Below are positions 9,101 through 15,291 of a stretch of 18,260 bases of DNA, piece by piece (the stretch's first letter is position 1; every line of letters begins with the position of its first letter). The stretch spans positions 87,144 to 105,403 of the forward strand of contig DHEX01000086.1 in NCBI GenBank assembly GCA_002400085.1, in the 5' to 3' direction. The stretch is from Clostridiaceae bacterium UBA4839 (lineage in GTDB: Bacteria > Bacillota > Clostridia > Clostridiales > Caloramatoraceae). A program made the translations under genes and the position numbers. The notes beneath the pieces were generated by a model that saw only the letters and a list, made by a program, of their open reading frames with translations, did not search any database and had not been told where the DNA came from.

Positions 9101-10442
9101 TGTTTTTAGAGCTGGAACTATTGGAACCATTGCTGAAAAAACTGCTTATGGATATGTTAAAAATTATTTAGATGAAAGACATATAACAGCATCATCAGCT
9201 GAAATTGAAAGGCTGGTTATTGGATGTACTGGAATTAAAAGAACTACAGGACAGCATCCAGGTGGGGTTATGGTTGTTCCAAGAGATAATGAAATATATC
9301 AGTTTACACCTATACAAAGGCCAGCTGATGATGTTAACAGTGATATAATAACAACTCACTTTGATTACCACTCTATTAGCGGAAGACTTTTAAAACTTGA
9401 TATATTAGGTCATGATGATCCTACAGTATTAAGAATGCTTCAAGATTTAACTGGTATAGAGCCAACTACAATACCTTTAAGTGATGAAAAAGTTTTAAAA
9501 CTTTTTACTTCGACAGAGTCTCTTGGCGTAACACCCGAAGATATTGGCTGTGAGGTTGGAACTCTTGGACTGCCTGAATTTGGCACAAAATTTGTAAGGC
9601 AGATGCTTGTTGATACACAGCCTAAAACTTTTGCAGAACTCTGCAGAATTTCCGGACTTTCTCACGGAACAAATGTATGGGTAAATAATGCCCAAGATTT
9701 AATAAAGAAGGGTTATGCTACATTAGATGAAGTTATTTCAACTCGTGATGATATAATGCTTTATTTAATAAAAAAGGGTGTAATACCAAAGCATGCTTTT
9801 ACAATAATGGAGAGAGTAAGAAAAGGAAAAGGATTAAGGGATGAGGATATTCAAGAAATGAAGGGAAACAATGTCCCAGATTGGTATATTGAGTCCTGTA
9901 AGAAAATAAAATATATGTTTCCTAAAGGTCATGCTGTGGCCTATGTTATGATGGCAGTTAGGATAGCATATTTTAAAGTATATTATCCTAAGGCTTATTA
10001 TGCTACTTACTTTACAGTTAGAGCAGATGATTTTGATGCTGATTTAATATGCAAAGGGAAAAATGCTGTAAGAGCAAAAATAAAGGAAATACAAAATATG
10101 GGCAATAATGCGTCTAAAAAGGATAATGACCTATTAACAATACTTGAAATTGCAAATGAGATGTACTGCAGAGGCATAAACGTTTTACCAGTTGATTTAT
10201 ATAAATCTGATTCGGTAAAATTCCTTATTAAAGATGAAGAAATCCTGCCACCTCTTAATGCACTTCAAGGAGTTGGAGATACAGCAGCAAAGTCTATTGT
10301 AAGTGCAAGGGAAAATGGAGAGTTTTTATCAAAGGAAGATTTAAGAGAGAGAGCTAAAATATCAAAGACTGTTATTCAAGTGCTAGATAACCATGGATGC
10401 CTAAAGGGCTTTCCTGAAACTAATCAGCTCAGCTTGTTTTAG
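6135..10442 (+). CDS. polC: DNA polymerase III alpha subunit, Gram-positive PolC type
   Basis: Replicative polymerase with built-in 3'-5' proofreading. The 1435 residues match clostridial PolC. Order of domains: N-terminal PolC-specific region (1-230); OB fold (about 235-325); PHP domain with HLH motif at 341-343 and DHG at 374-376; a DEDDh exonuclease inserted in the PHP domain, with catalytic Asp427 and Glu429 in FDIETTGL; the rest of the PHP domain; then the polymerase core with a zinc-type cysteine cluster beginning at Cys910 and Cys913, and the catalytic aspartates 964 and 966 in EPDIDLNFSGDY. The C-terminal helix-hairpin-helix region (LNALQGVGDTAAKSIV) is present and the protein ends in QLSLF, which resembles a beta-clamp-binding peptide. 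The ATG follows AGGGGGAAG. No frameshift is seen. Confidence 0.98.
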   Translation: MPKSLAEIIDSDSEPEVKKSLNDIVLKKISVNKSKNIWNIVLSSNSKIEDNVKEVIKKNLCLKFKISGQLNLNFEKNKNEIQISSLKDLEDESIYKKIINDIFCSSPMIACILQNSNYKVIENSLIIYVENEFSLVMLKDKKVESYISQYIKDKFSIDIEVKLVEKAVDFDSYNLKKQNEDKNIINSCLTECNDSNKINTYKKTTEAKAENVAENDSPYIYGKKVGNEAVKISSIINEECDNVTICGEVFKVDIRETKNGKFIYKFFITDYTNSIAAKMFLKPEKLENIKAKVKVGAYLKVQGNVQYDKYDRENIIMVNGIKEEIPIKKVDKSEEKRVELHLHTQMSTMDGVSSATSLIKRAKEWGHSAIAITDHGVVQAFPEAMNAAKETGVKVIYGVEAYLVNDGEPLIIRPGKRDLNDEYVVFDIETTGLSSVKNEIIEIGAVKIKNSTIIDRFSKFVKPKNSIPREITQLTSITDEMVKDADSIEIVLDSFMEFVGNAAVVAHNAKFDTGFIRESLRRKGAVFSNCIVDTLSLSRWLIPNLKKYKLNNLTDYFNIKLENHHRAVDDAEATAEIFLRLISLLKEKGVNTLSDANKLYRGNVDIKKAPTYHIILLVKNHEGLINLYKLISISHMDYFHKRPRMPKSLIQQYREGIIVGSACEAGEVYRSIENNADEDELKETIKFYDYLEIQPRGNNMFLINNGTFDNEEELLNINRKIVNLGERYNKPVVATGDVHFLDPKDEYFRRILMAGQGFSDADNQAPLYFKTTDEMLDEFNYLGKDKAYEVVIKNTNAISDMIENILPIPNETFPPKIDGAEDEIKNMAIKRAHDIYGEVLPEIVEKRLTKELNSIINHGYAVLYLIAYKLVAKSNSDGYIVGSRGSVGSSFVATMCKITEVNPLPPHYVCPNCKNSEFILDGSAGCGADLPDKLCPICKTPYKKDGHDIPFEVFLGFEGDKEPDIDLNFSGDYQPIAHKYTEEIFGKGHVFRAGTIGTIAEKTAYGYVKNYLDERHITASSAEIERLVIGCTGIKRTTGQHPGGVMVVPRDNEIYQFTPIQRPADDVNSDIITTHFDYHSISGRLLKLDILGHDDPTVLRMLQDLTGIEPTTIPLSDEKVLKLFTSTESLGVTPEDIGCEVGTLGLPEFGTKFVRQMLVDTQPKTFAELCRISGLSHGTNVWVNNAQDLIKKGYATLDEVISTRDDIMLYLIKKGVIPKHAFTIMERVRKGKGLRDEDIQEMKGNNVPDWYIESCKKIKYMFPKGHAVAYVMMAVRIAYFKVYYPKAYYATYFTVRADDFDADLICKGKNAVRAKIKEIQNMGNNASKKDNDLLTILEIANEMYCRGINVLPVDLYKSDSVKFLIKDEEILPPLNALQGVGDTAAKSIVSARENGEFLSKEDLRERAKISKTVIQVLDNHGCLKGFPETNQLSLF

Positions 10443-10443
10443 C

Positions 10444-10472
10444 TTGCAAAGTAAAATAATAAATGATATAAT
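10444..10472 (+). promoter_or_regulatory. Strong promoter of the rimP-nusA-infB operon
   Basis: TTGCAA (10444-10449), a 17-base spacer and a perfect TATAAT (10467-10472), with TG one base before the -10 (10464-10465), make this the best promoter sequence in the window. It begins two bases after the polC stop. Predicted transcription start is near 10479, giving a leader of about 113 bases before rimP that contains a 10-bp hairpin. It would separate control of the translation-factor operon from polC. Confidence 0.75.
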
Positions 10473-10502
10473 AAATCGAAGTAAAGATACAGTAAGTTTG
10501 CA

Positions 10503-10526
10503 AAAGAGTGGGCCATCCCACTCTTT
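10503..10526 (+). terminator. Terminator-like hairpin in the rimP leader
   Basis: AAAGAGTGGG (10503-10512) and CCCACTCTTT (10517-10526) pair perfectly over 10 bp around the 4-base loop CCAT. The following sequence AATTATT is T-rich but broken by A residues. Placed about 25 bases downstream of the rimP-operon start site, it can be either a polC terminator that the operon promoter shares, or an attenuator/leader hairpin. NusA is known to affect termination at its own leader in E. coli; that it does so here is inference. A 10-bp perfect stem is very unlikely to be chance. Confidence 0.6.
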
Positions 10527-10592
10527 AATTATTGTAAAGCATAAGTTGCATATTTAATACAGATAATAGTACGAAGGGAGGCCGGTAAGAAA

Positions 10593-11084
10593 TTGAAGAA
10601 AAAACAGATTTCAGCACAAGAAATATTAAAAATACAGCAAAATGTAAGTAACATAGTAAAAGGGAAAATTGAAGAACTAAATTACCAATTGTTAAAGGTG
10701 CTGCTAATTAAGGAAGAAAATAAATGGTATTTAAGAATATACATAAATAGTGATAATGGAATTGATTTAAACGATTGTGAAACTGTCAGCAAAGCTATAG
10801 ATGAGTTAATCGATAATGCTGATCCTATCCCATTTGGTTATTATCTTGAGGTGTGCTCTCCTGGCGAATTTCTCTCTGCAGAATCTTCAAATTCAGATAT
10901 TAAAGTTAATGATGAAATTAGAATTGATTTTATTGGAGACTATAATGGCAAGAAGTATATGGAAGGGAAACTATTAGAATATAATGATGATGGAATTATT
11001 ATAGAATCAAAAGGCAAAAAATGGAACTTAAATAAGGAAATTATAAAAAAAATCAGTTTAAAGGATTTTAAGGAGGTTAAATAA
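10593..11084 (+). CDS. rimP: Ribosome maturation factor RimP
   Basis: Small-subunit assembly factor (formerly YlxS/YhbC) that promotes late 30S maturation. The 163-residue protein has the N-terminal alpha/beta domain with WYLRIYINSDNGIDLNDCETVSKAIDE-type sequence, the conserved YYLEVCSPG motif near residues 86-94 and a C-terminal Sm-like beta barrel (about 100-160). The usual PGLDRPL after the SPG motif is here replaced by a divergent GEFLSAE, which is a slight oddity. Start is TTG at 10593: GGGAGG (10576-10581) lies 11 bases upstream and no better in-frame ATG follows. First gene of the operon; its stop lies two bases before nusA. Confidence 0.93.
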   Translation: MKKKQISAQEILKIQQNVSNIVKGKIEELNYQLLKVLLIKEENKWYLRIYINSDNGIDLNDCETVSKAIDELIDNADPIPFGYYLEVCSPGEFLSAESSNSDIKVNDEIRIDFIGDYNGKKYMEGKLLEYNDDGIIIESKGKKWNLNKEIIKKISLKDFKEVK

Positions 11085-11086
11085 AA

Positions 11087-12340
11087 ATGAATTCAACTGA
11101 ATTAGTTGAAGCTTTACAGGAAATAACAAAAGAAAAAGGAATTGATAAGGAAGTTATATTTGTTGCACTTGAAAATGCACTTATTTCAGCATATAAAAAG
11201 AATTATGGTACATCACAAAATGTAAAGGTCACAATTGACAGAACTACCGGTGATTGTCATGTTTATGCTCAAAAGACTGTATCGGAGGATGTTGAAGATA
11301 CTTTGCTTCAAATTAGCATAGAAGATGCTAAAAAAATAAACCCGGCCTATAGTATTGGAGACATTGTAGATATTGAAGTTACACCAAAAAACTTTGGAAG
11401 GGTAGCAGCTCAAAATGCAAGACAAAGGGTATTTCAGGAAATAAGAGAGGCTGAAAGGGATATTATATATCAGGAATTTTTGGAAAAAGAAAATGATATA
11501 GTAACAGGTATTGTACAGAAAAGGGAAAAGCAAAATGTGCTGGTTGATTTAGGAAGAATAGAAACACTTCTGATGTCAAATGAGCAAATTAAAGGTGAAC
11601 ATTATAATCATGGAGATAGATTAAAATTTTATATTGTAGAAGTAAAGAAAACTACAAAAGGACCGCAAATTGTAATATCAAGAAGCCATCCGGGATTAGT
11701 CAAAAGATTATTTGAGATGGAAGTTCCCGAGATTTATAATGGTGTTGTAGAAATAAAAAACATTGCAAGAGAAGCAGGGTTTAGAACAAAAATAGCAGTG
11801 AACTCAAGAGATGAAAATGTCGATGCAACAGGTGCTTGTGTAGGGCCCAAAGGAAGCAGAGTTCAAAATGTAGTAAATGAATTAAATGGGGAGAAAATAG
11901 ACATTGTTAAATGGAATAAGGACCCTTCTGTTTTTATTGCTAATGCATTAAGTCCGGCAAAAGTATTAAAAGTTGATATACTTGAAGAAGAAAAGAGTGC
12001 AAAGGTTGTAGTGCCTGATTATCAATTATCACTAGCAATTGGCAGGGAAGGGCAAAACGTTAGACTTGCAGCTAAACTTACAGGATGGAGAATAGACATT
12101 AAAAGCGAATCTCAGGATGCAAAATCTGATGAAGAGGAAGTAGACGTTGAAAGTGAATCTCAGGATGCAAAATCTGATGAAGGAGAAGTAGACGTTAAAG
12201 GTGAATCCCAGGATGCAAAATCTGATGAAGAGGAAATAGACGTTAAAGGTGAATCTCAGGATGCAAAATCTGATGAAGAGGAAATAGATATTAAAAGCGA
12301 ATCCCAGGATGCAAAATCTGGTGAAAAGGGAGTGGAATAA
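11087..12340 (+). CDS. nusA: Transcription termination/antitermination factor NusA with acidic repeat tail
   Basis: RNA-polymerase-binding factor controlling pausing, termination and antitermination. The order is an N-terminal RNAP-binding domain (1-130), S1 domain (about 136-200), KH1 with GPKGSR at 253-258 and KH2 with GREGQN at 319-324. A normal Firmicute NusA would stop shortly after GWRIDIK (near residue 339). Here five tandem copies of a 16-residue acidic unit follow (residues 340-417), lengthening the protein to 417 residues. E. coli NusA also carries C-terminal acidic domains, but of different sequence and fold. The ATG is set by AAGGAGG at 11070-11076, overlapping the rimP end. ylxR starts one base after the stop. 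The core is certain; the role of the tail is unknown. Confidence 0.97.
   Translation: MNSTELVEALQEITKEKGIDKEVIFVALENALISAYKKNYGTSQNVKVTIDRTTGDCHVYAQKTVSEDVEDTLLQISIEDAKKINPAYSIGDIVDIEVTPKNFGRVAAQNARQRVFQEIREAERDIIYQEFLEKENDIVTGIVQKREKQNVLVDLGRIETLLMSNEQIKGEHYNHGDRLKFYIVEVKKTTKGPQIVISRSHPGLVKRLFEMEVPEIYNGVVEIKNIAREAGFRTKIAVNSRDENVDATGACVGPKGSRVQNVVNELNGEKIDIVKWNKDPSVFIANALSPAKVLKVDILEEEKSAKVVVPDYQLSLAIGREGQNVRLAAKLTGWRIDIKSESQDAKSDEEEVDVESESQDAKSDEGEVDVKGESQDAKSDEEEIDVKGESQDAKSDEEEIDIKSESQDAKSGEKGVE
12104..12337 (+). repeat. 48-bp tandem repeat, about 4.9 copies, in the 3' end of nusA
   Basis: Units start at 12104, 12152, 12200, 12248 and 12296; the last has 14 of 16 codons. Each encodes a variant of SESQDAKSDEEEVDVK. 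Units differ by a few bases (for example AGC/AGT/GGT at the first codon, TCT/TCC at the third, GTA/ATA at the valine/isoleucine position). The unit length is a multiple of three, so copy-number change by slippage or recombination would keep the frame. A typical unit has about eight acidic residues and one or two lysines. Confidence 0.95.
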
Positions 12341-12341
12341 A

Positions 12342-12605
12342 ATGAGACCTAAAAAGATTCCTCAAAGGATGTGTGTTGGCTGCCAGCAGATGAAACCTAA
12401 AAAGGAATTGGTTAGGATTGTAAAAAATAAGGATGGAGAAATTAAGTTAGATTTAACTGGTAAAGCGCAGGGAAGAGGTGCATATATCTGTAAAAGTACA
12501 GATTGCCTCGAGGCTGCCTTTAAATCCAAAAGATTTGAAAAAACTTTTGAGAGCAATATACCAGAAGAGGTATATGAAAGTTTGAAAAAAGAAATATCAG
12601 AATAA
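12342..12605 (+). CDS. rnpM: YlxR family RNase P modulator (RnpM)
   Basis: Small basic RNA-binding protein of the YlxR (DUF448) family, 87 residues; the Bacillus member was shown to bind and modulate RNase P. The family motifs are visible: RMCVGCQQMKPKKELVRIV at the N-terminus and GRGAYIC in the middle, with Cys11 and Cys14. I chose ATG 12342, one base after the nusA stop and 9 bases after GGGAG (12328-12332). An in-frame ATG at 12309 would add eleven residues encoded inside the nusA repeat and lacks a ribosome site. In most Firmicutes the next gene is ylxQ, which is missing here. Confidence 0.93.
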   Translation: MRPKKIPQRMCVGCQQMKPKKELVRIVKNKDGEIKLDLTGKAQGRGAYICKSTDCLEAAFKSKRFEKTFESNIPEEVYESLKKEISE

Positions 12606-12798
12606 TAATCATATCTTACCTTATTCGATGGCTACCATCCATGATGCCCCATCTCCCTTAGGTGGGGAACAACGGATGCTATGATCCTGGATAAGTTCTT
12701 CTAAGGCTTAGATGGATGGAGGTATTTTTTATAGACAGACTCCACCTGAGTTTAAGAATCACTTGATGGCAACTAAAATTTAATATGGGGGTGATTTA
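12606..12798 (+). other. Structured non-coding interval replacing ylxQ
   Basis: This 193-bp gap has no plausible gene and is visibly richer in G and C than its surroundings. CCATCCAT (12635-12642) pairs with ATGGATGG (12712-12719), enclosing hairpin CCCCATC/GGTGGGG (12647-12653 with 12661-12667, one G-T pair) and a small GGAT/ATCC hairpin (12674-12687). TATTTTTT (12723-12730) follows. Alternatively CTTAGATGGA (12707-12716) pairs with TCCACCTGAG (12741-12750), and TTCTT (12696-12700) with AAGAA (12754-12758). The two folds compete for the same bases. It may be a cis-regulatory RNA for infB or a remnant of a dispersed clostridial repeat or insertion element; I cannot decide. The end holds the infB ribosome site. 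Confidence 0.55.
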
Positions 12799-14925
12799 AT
12801 GTCAAAAATAAGGGTATATGAGTTGGCAAAGCAGTTAAATATGCAAAGTAAAGAACTTATAGAACTATTAAATAATGAATTTAGTATAACTGTAAAAAAT
12901 CATATGAGTGTAATAGATAGTGACGATGCTAAAATAGTTACAGAATATATTCAAGACTTGGATAAAAAAAATATAACTGATGAAAAAATAAATACGGGTG
13001 ATGTGATGGATAAAAATAGCAAGATAGTAAAAAATAACGATGATACTATTAATACGGATGTATATGAAGAAGATAAACTTGAAATAAGAAAGAAAAAAAG
13101 GTTAAAGAAAAATGAAGAAGAAGTTTCTGAACAGTTAGGAATTTCTGATGTGAAAGAAACTCCTGATTCAAGTATTTCTAAAGTAGAAATACCTGAATCA
13201 ATAAGGGTAGGAGAGTTTGCTGAAAAAATAAAAAAACCAGTACCTGAGGTAATTAAAAAGCTCATAAAAATTGGTATTATGGCTAATATTAATAACGAGA
13301 TAAGCTTTGAGGATGCAGAAAAAGTTGCAAATCAATATAATATAGTATTGGAAAAAGAAGAGGTTAAAGAAAAAGAAGAAGTTCTTATAAATGATACTGA
13401 AGACAGTGAAGATACACTTGTTCCAAGACCTCCGGTTGTAACTGTTATGGGACACGTTGACCATGGTAAGACATCGCTTTTGGATAAAATAAGACATGAA
13501 AGGGTTACAGAAACTGAAGCAGGAGGGATAACTCAGCATATAGGTGCTTATACTGTAGATATAAAAGGCAAAAAAATTGTTTTCCTTGATACACCAGGAC
13601 ATGAAGCTTTTACTGCAATGAGAGCAAGGGGAGCTCAAGTTACTGATATTTCAGTTATAGTTGTGGCAGCAGATGATGGAGTTATGCCTCAAACTATTGA
13701 AGCAATAAACCATTCTAAGGCAGCAAAAGTACCAATTATTATTGCAATTAATAAAATGGATAAACCTACTGCTAATGTAGATAGAGTTAAACAGGAACTT
13801 TCAGAGCAGGGCCTTTTAGCTGAAGATTGGGGCGGAGATACTATATGTGTTCCTGTTTCTGCAAAAACAGGAAAGGGAATTGATAACCTTCTTGAGATGA
13901 TATTATTAGTAGCTGAAATGGAAGAGCTAAAGGCTAATCCAAATAGAATGGCAAAGGGTACTATTATTGAGGCTAAGCTTGATAAAGGAAGAGGGCCTAT
14001 AGCAACTGTTCTTGTTCAAAAGGGAACTTTGCACGTAGGGGATATTATTGTAGCAGGGGCAGCTTATGGGAAGGTCAGAGTAATGATTGATGACAAGGGT
14101 AAAAAGGTTAAATCTGCTTCTCCTTCAATTCCAGTTGAAGTTGTAGGTTTAAGTGAAGTGCCTAATGCAGGAGATGTATTACATGCTGTTGCTGATGAAA
14201 AATCAGCAAGACAGATCTCTGATATAAGAAAGCAAAAAGAAAGACAGGAGTATTTTACAAGTACTCAAAGGGTATCATTGGATGATTTGTTTAGCCAAAT
14301 AAAGGAAGGCAAAGTAAAGGACTTAAATATTATAGTAAAAGCAGATGTTCAAGGCTCTGTGGAAGCTGTAAAGCAAGCCCTTGAGAAAATAACAAATGAA
14401 GAAGTAAGGGTAAATGTAATTCATGGCGGAGTTGGAGCTATTACTGAAACTGATGTACAGCTTGCTTCTGCTTCAAATGCAATAATTATTGGCTTTAATG
14501 TAAGACCTAGCTCTGCAGCTAAACAGCTATCCGAAAAAGAAAAGGTTGATATAAGAACATATAGAATAATATATGATGCAATTGATGATATTACATCAGC
14601 TATGAAGGGAATGCTTGATCCAAAGTTTGAAGAAGTTATAACATCAAAACTTACTGTTAGAAATACATTTAAAGTTTCAAGCGTTGGTACAATTGCTGGA
14701 TGCTATGTTGATGAAGGAAAAGTTAACAGGAATAATGATATAAGAATAGTAAGAGATGGAATAGTTGTCTTTGAAGGTAAAATAGGATCTTTAAAGAGAT
14801 TTAAAGATGATGTTAAAGAAGTTCAAGCAGGATATGAGTGCGGCCTTACTATTGAAAGGTATAATGATATTAAGATAGGCGACGTATTTGAAACGTACAC
14901 AATGAAAGAAATCAAAAGAGATTAA
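12799..14925 (+). CDS. infB: Translation initiation factor IF-2
   Basis: GTPase that brings initiator tRNA to the 30S subunit and promotes subunit joining. The 708 residues comprise a first IF2_N helix domain (1-52), a charged Lys/Glu-rich linker, a second IF2_N domain (about 134-182), then the G domain: G1 GHVDHGKT (218-225), G2 in GGITQHIGAY, G3 DTPGHE (264-269), G4 NKMD (318-321), G5 SAK (354-356). Domains II, III and the C-terminal initiator-tRNA-binding domain follow to the end (GYECGLTIERYNDIKIGDVFE). Start ATG has GGTGA 4 bases upstream. An internal ATG at 13006 has identical spacing (see findings). Length and motifs are normal for clostridia. Confidence 0.98.
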   Translation: MSKIRVYELAKQLNMQSKELIELLNNEFSITVKNHMSVIDSDDAKIVTEYIQDLDKKNITDEKINTGDVMDKNSKIVKNNDDTINTDVYEEDKLEIRKKKRLKKNEEEVSEQLGISDVKETPDSSISKVEIPESIRVGEFAEKIKKPVPEVIKKLIKIGIMANINNEISFEDAEKVANQYNIVLEKEEVKEKEEVLINDTEDSEDTLVPRPPVVTVMGHVDHGKTSLLDKIRHERVTETEAGGITQHIGAYTVDIKGKKIVFLDTPGHEAFTAMRARGAQVTDISVIVVAADDGVMPQTIEAINHSKAAKVPIIIAINKMDKPTANVDRVKQELSEQGLLAEDWGGDTICVPVSAKTGKGIDNLLEMILLVAEMEELKANPNRMAKGTIIEAKLDKGRGPIATVLVQKGTLHVGDIIVAGAAYGKVRVMIDDKGKKVKSASPSIPVEVVGLSEVPNAGDVLHAVADEKSARQISDIRKQKERQEYFTSTQRVSLDDLFSQIKEGKVKDLNIIVKADVQGSVEAVKQALEKITNEEVRVNVIHGGVGAITETDVQLASASNAIIIGFNVRPSSAAKQLSEKEKVDIRTYRIIYDAIDDITSAMKGMLDPKFEEVITSKLTVRNTFKVSSVGTIAGCYVDEGKVNRNNDIRIVRDGIVVFEGKIGSLKRFKDDVKEVQAGYECGLTIERYNDIKIGDVFETYTMKEIKRD
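13006..13008 (+). promoter_or_regulatory. Possible internal start codon for a shorter IF-2
   Basis: Codon 70 of infB is ATG and is preceded by GGGTGATGTG, in which GGTGA (12997-13001) is 4 bases from the ATG. The main infB and ispG starts use exactly the same GGTGA-N4-ATG arrangement. The product would lack the first IF2_N domain. Bacillus subtilis and E. coli are known to make shorter IF-2 forms from in-frame starts; use here is inferred. Confidence 0.4.
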
Positions 14926-14940
14926 AAAGAGGTGAAGGCA

Positions 14941-15291
14941 ATGGGAGTTGCAAGAACTGTTAGATTAAATGAGGAAATTAAAAGGATTATAAGCGGTATT
15001 ATTCAAAATGATTTAAAAGATCCAAGAATTCCAACTATAACCTCTGTTACTAAGGTTGAAGTAACTAAGGATTTAAGATACGCAAAAGTTTATATAAGTG
15101 TTCTTGGTAATGATGAAGAGAAGGAAAAATGCATTGAGGGATTAAAAAGTGCAGCCGGATATATAAGAAAAGAAGTTGGAAGTAAAATAAAAACTTATTA
15201 TACCCCTGAGATAAATTTTGTAATAGACAATTCCATTGAAAAAGGAATTGAGATATCAAAAATAATAAGTGAGATGAAGAAGGAAAAATGA
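14941..15291 (+). CDS. rbfA: 30S ribosome-binding factor RbfA
   Basis: Cold-shock-associated 30S maturation factor with a single KH-like domain that binds near helix 1 of 16S rRNA. From the chosen start it has 116 residues, normal for Firmicutes. Family motifs are visible: the N-terminal VARTVRLNEEIKRIISGIIQ, the DPRI motif (LKDPRIPTITSVTKVEVTKDLRYAKVYISV) and the C-terminal YYTPEINFVIDNSIEKGIEI. ATG 14941 is chosen because AAGAGGTGA ends 5 bases upstream; the in-frame GTG at 14932 lies inside that ribosome site. The stop overlaps the nrnA start by four bases (ATGA), indicating coupled translation. Confidence 0.96.
   Translation: MGVARTVRLNEEIKRIISGIIQNDLKDPRIPTITSVTKVEVTKDLRYAKVYISVLGNDEEKEKCIEGLKSAAGYIRKEVGSKIKTYYTPEINFVIDNSIEKGIEISKIISEMKKEK

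Noticed and set aside
12104..12337. Regular repeat considered as a CRISPR array
   Set aside because: Units are contiguous with no spacers and keep the nusA reading frame; it is a coding tandem repeat.
12309..12341. Upstream ATG extending ylxR into nusA
   Set aside because: This ATG is part of the nusA repeat unit, occurs in each repeat copy, lacks a ribosome site, and the extension has no family similarity. ATG 12342 has a proper GGGAG.
13198..13638. 146-codon minus-strand open frame opposite infB
   Set aside because: Low-complexity Phe/Ser/Ile-rich translation expected from the reverse of Lys/Glu-rich IF-2 linker codons; no start signal.
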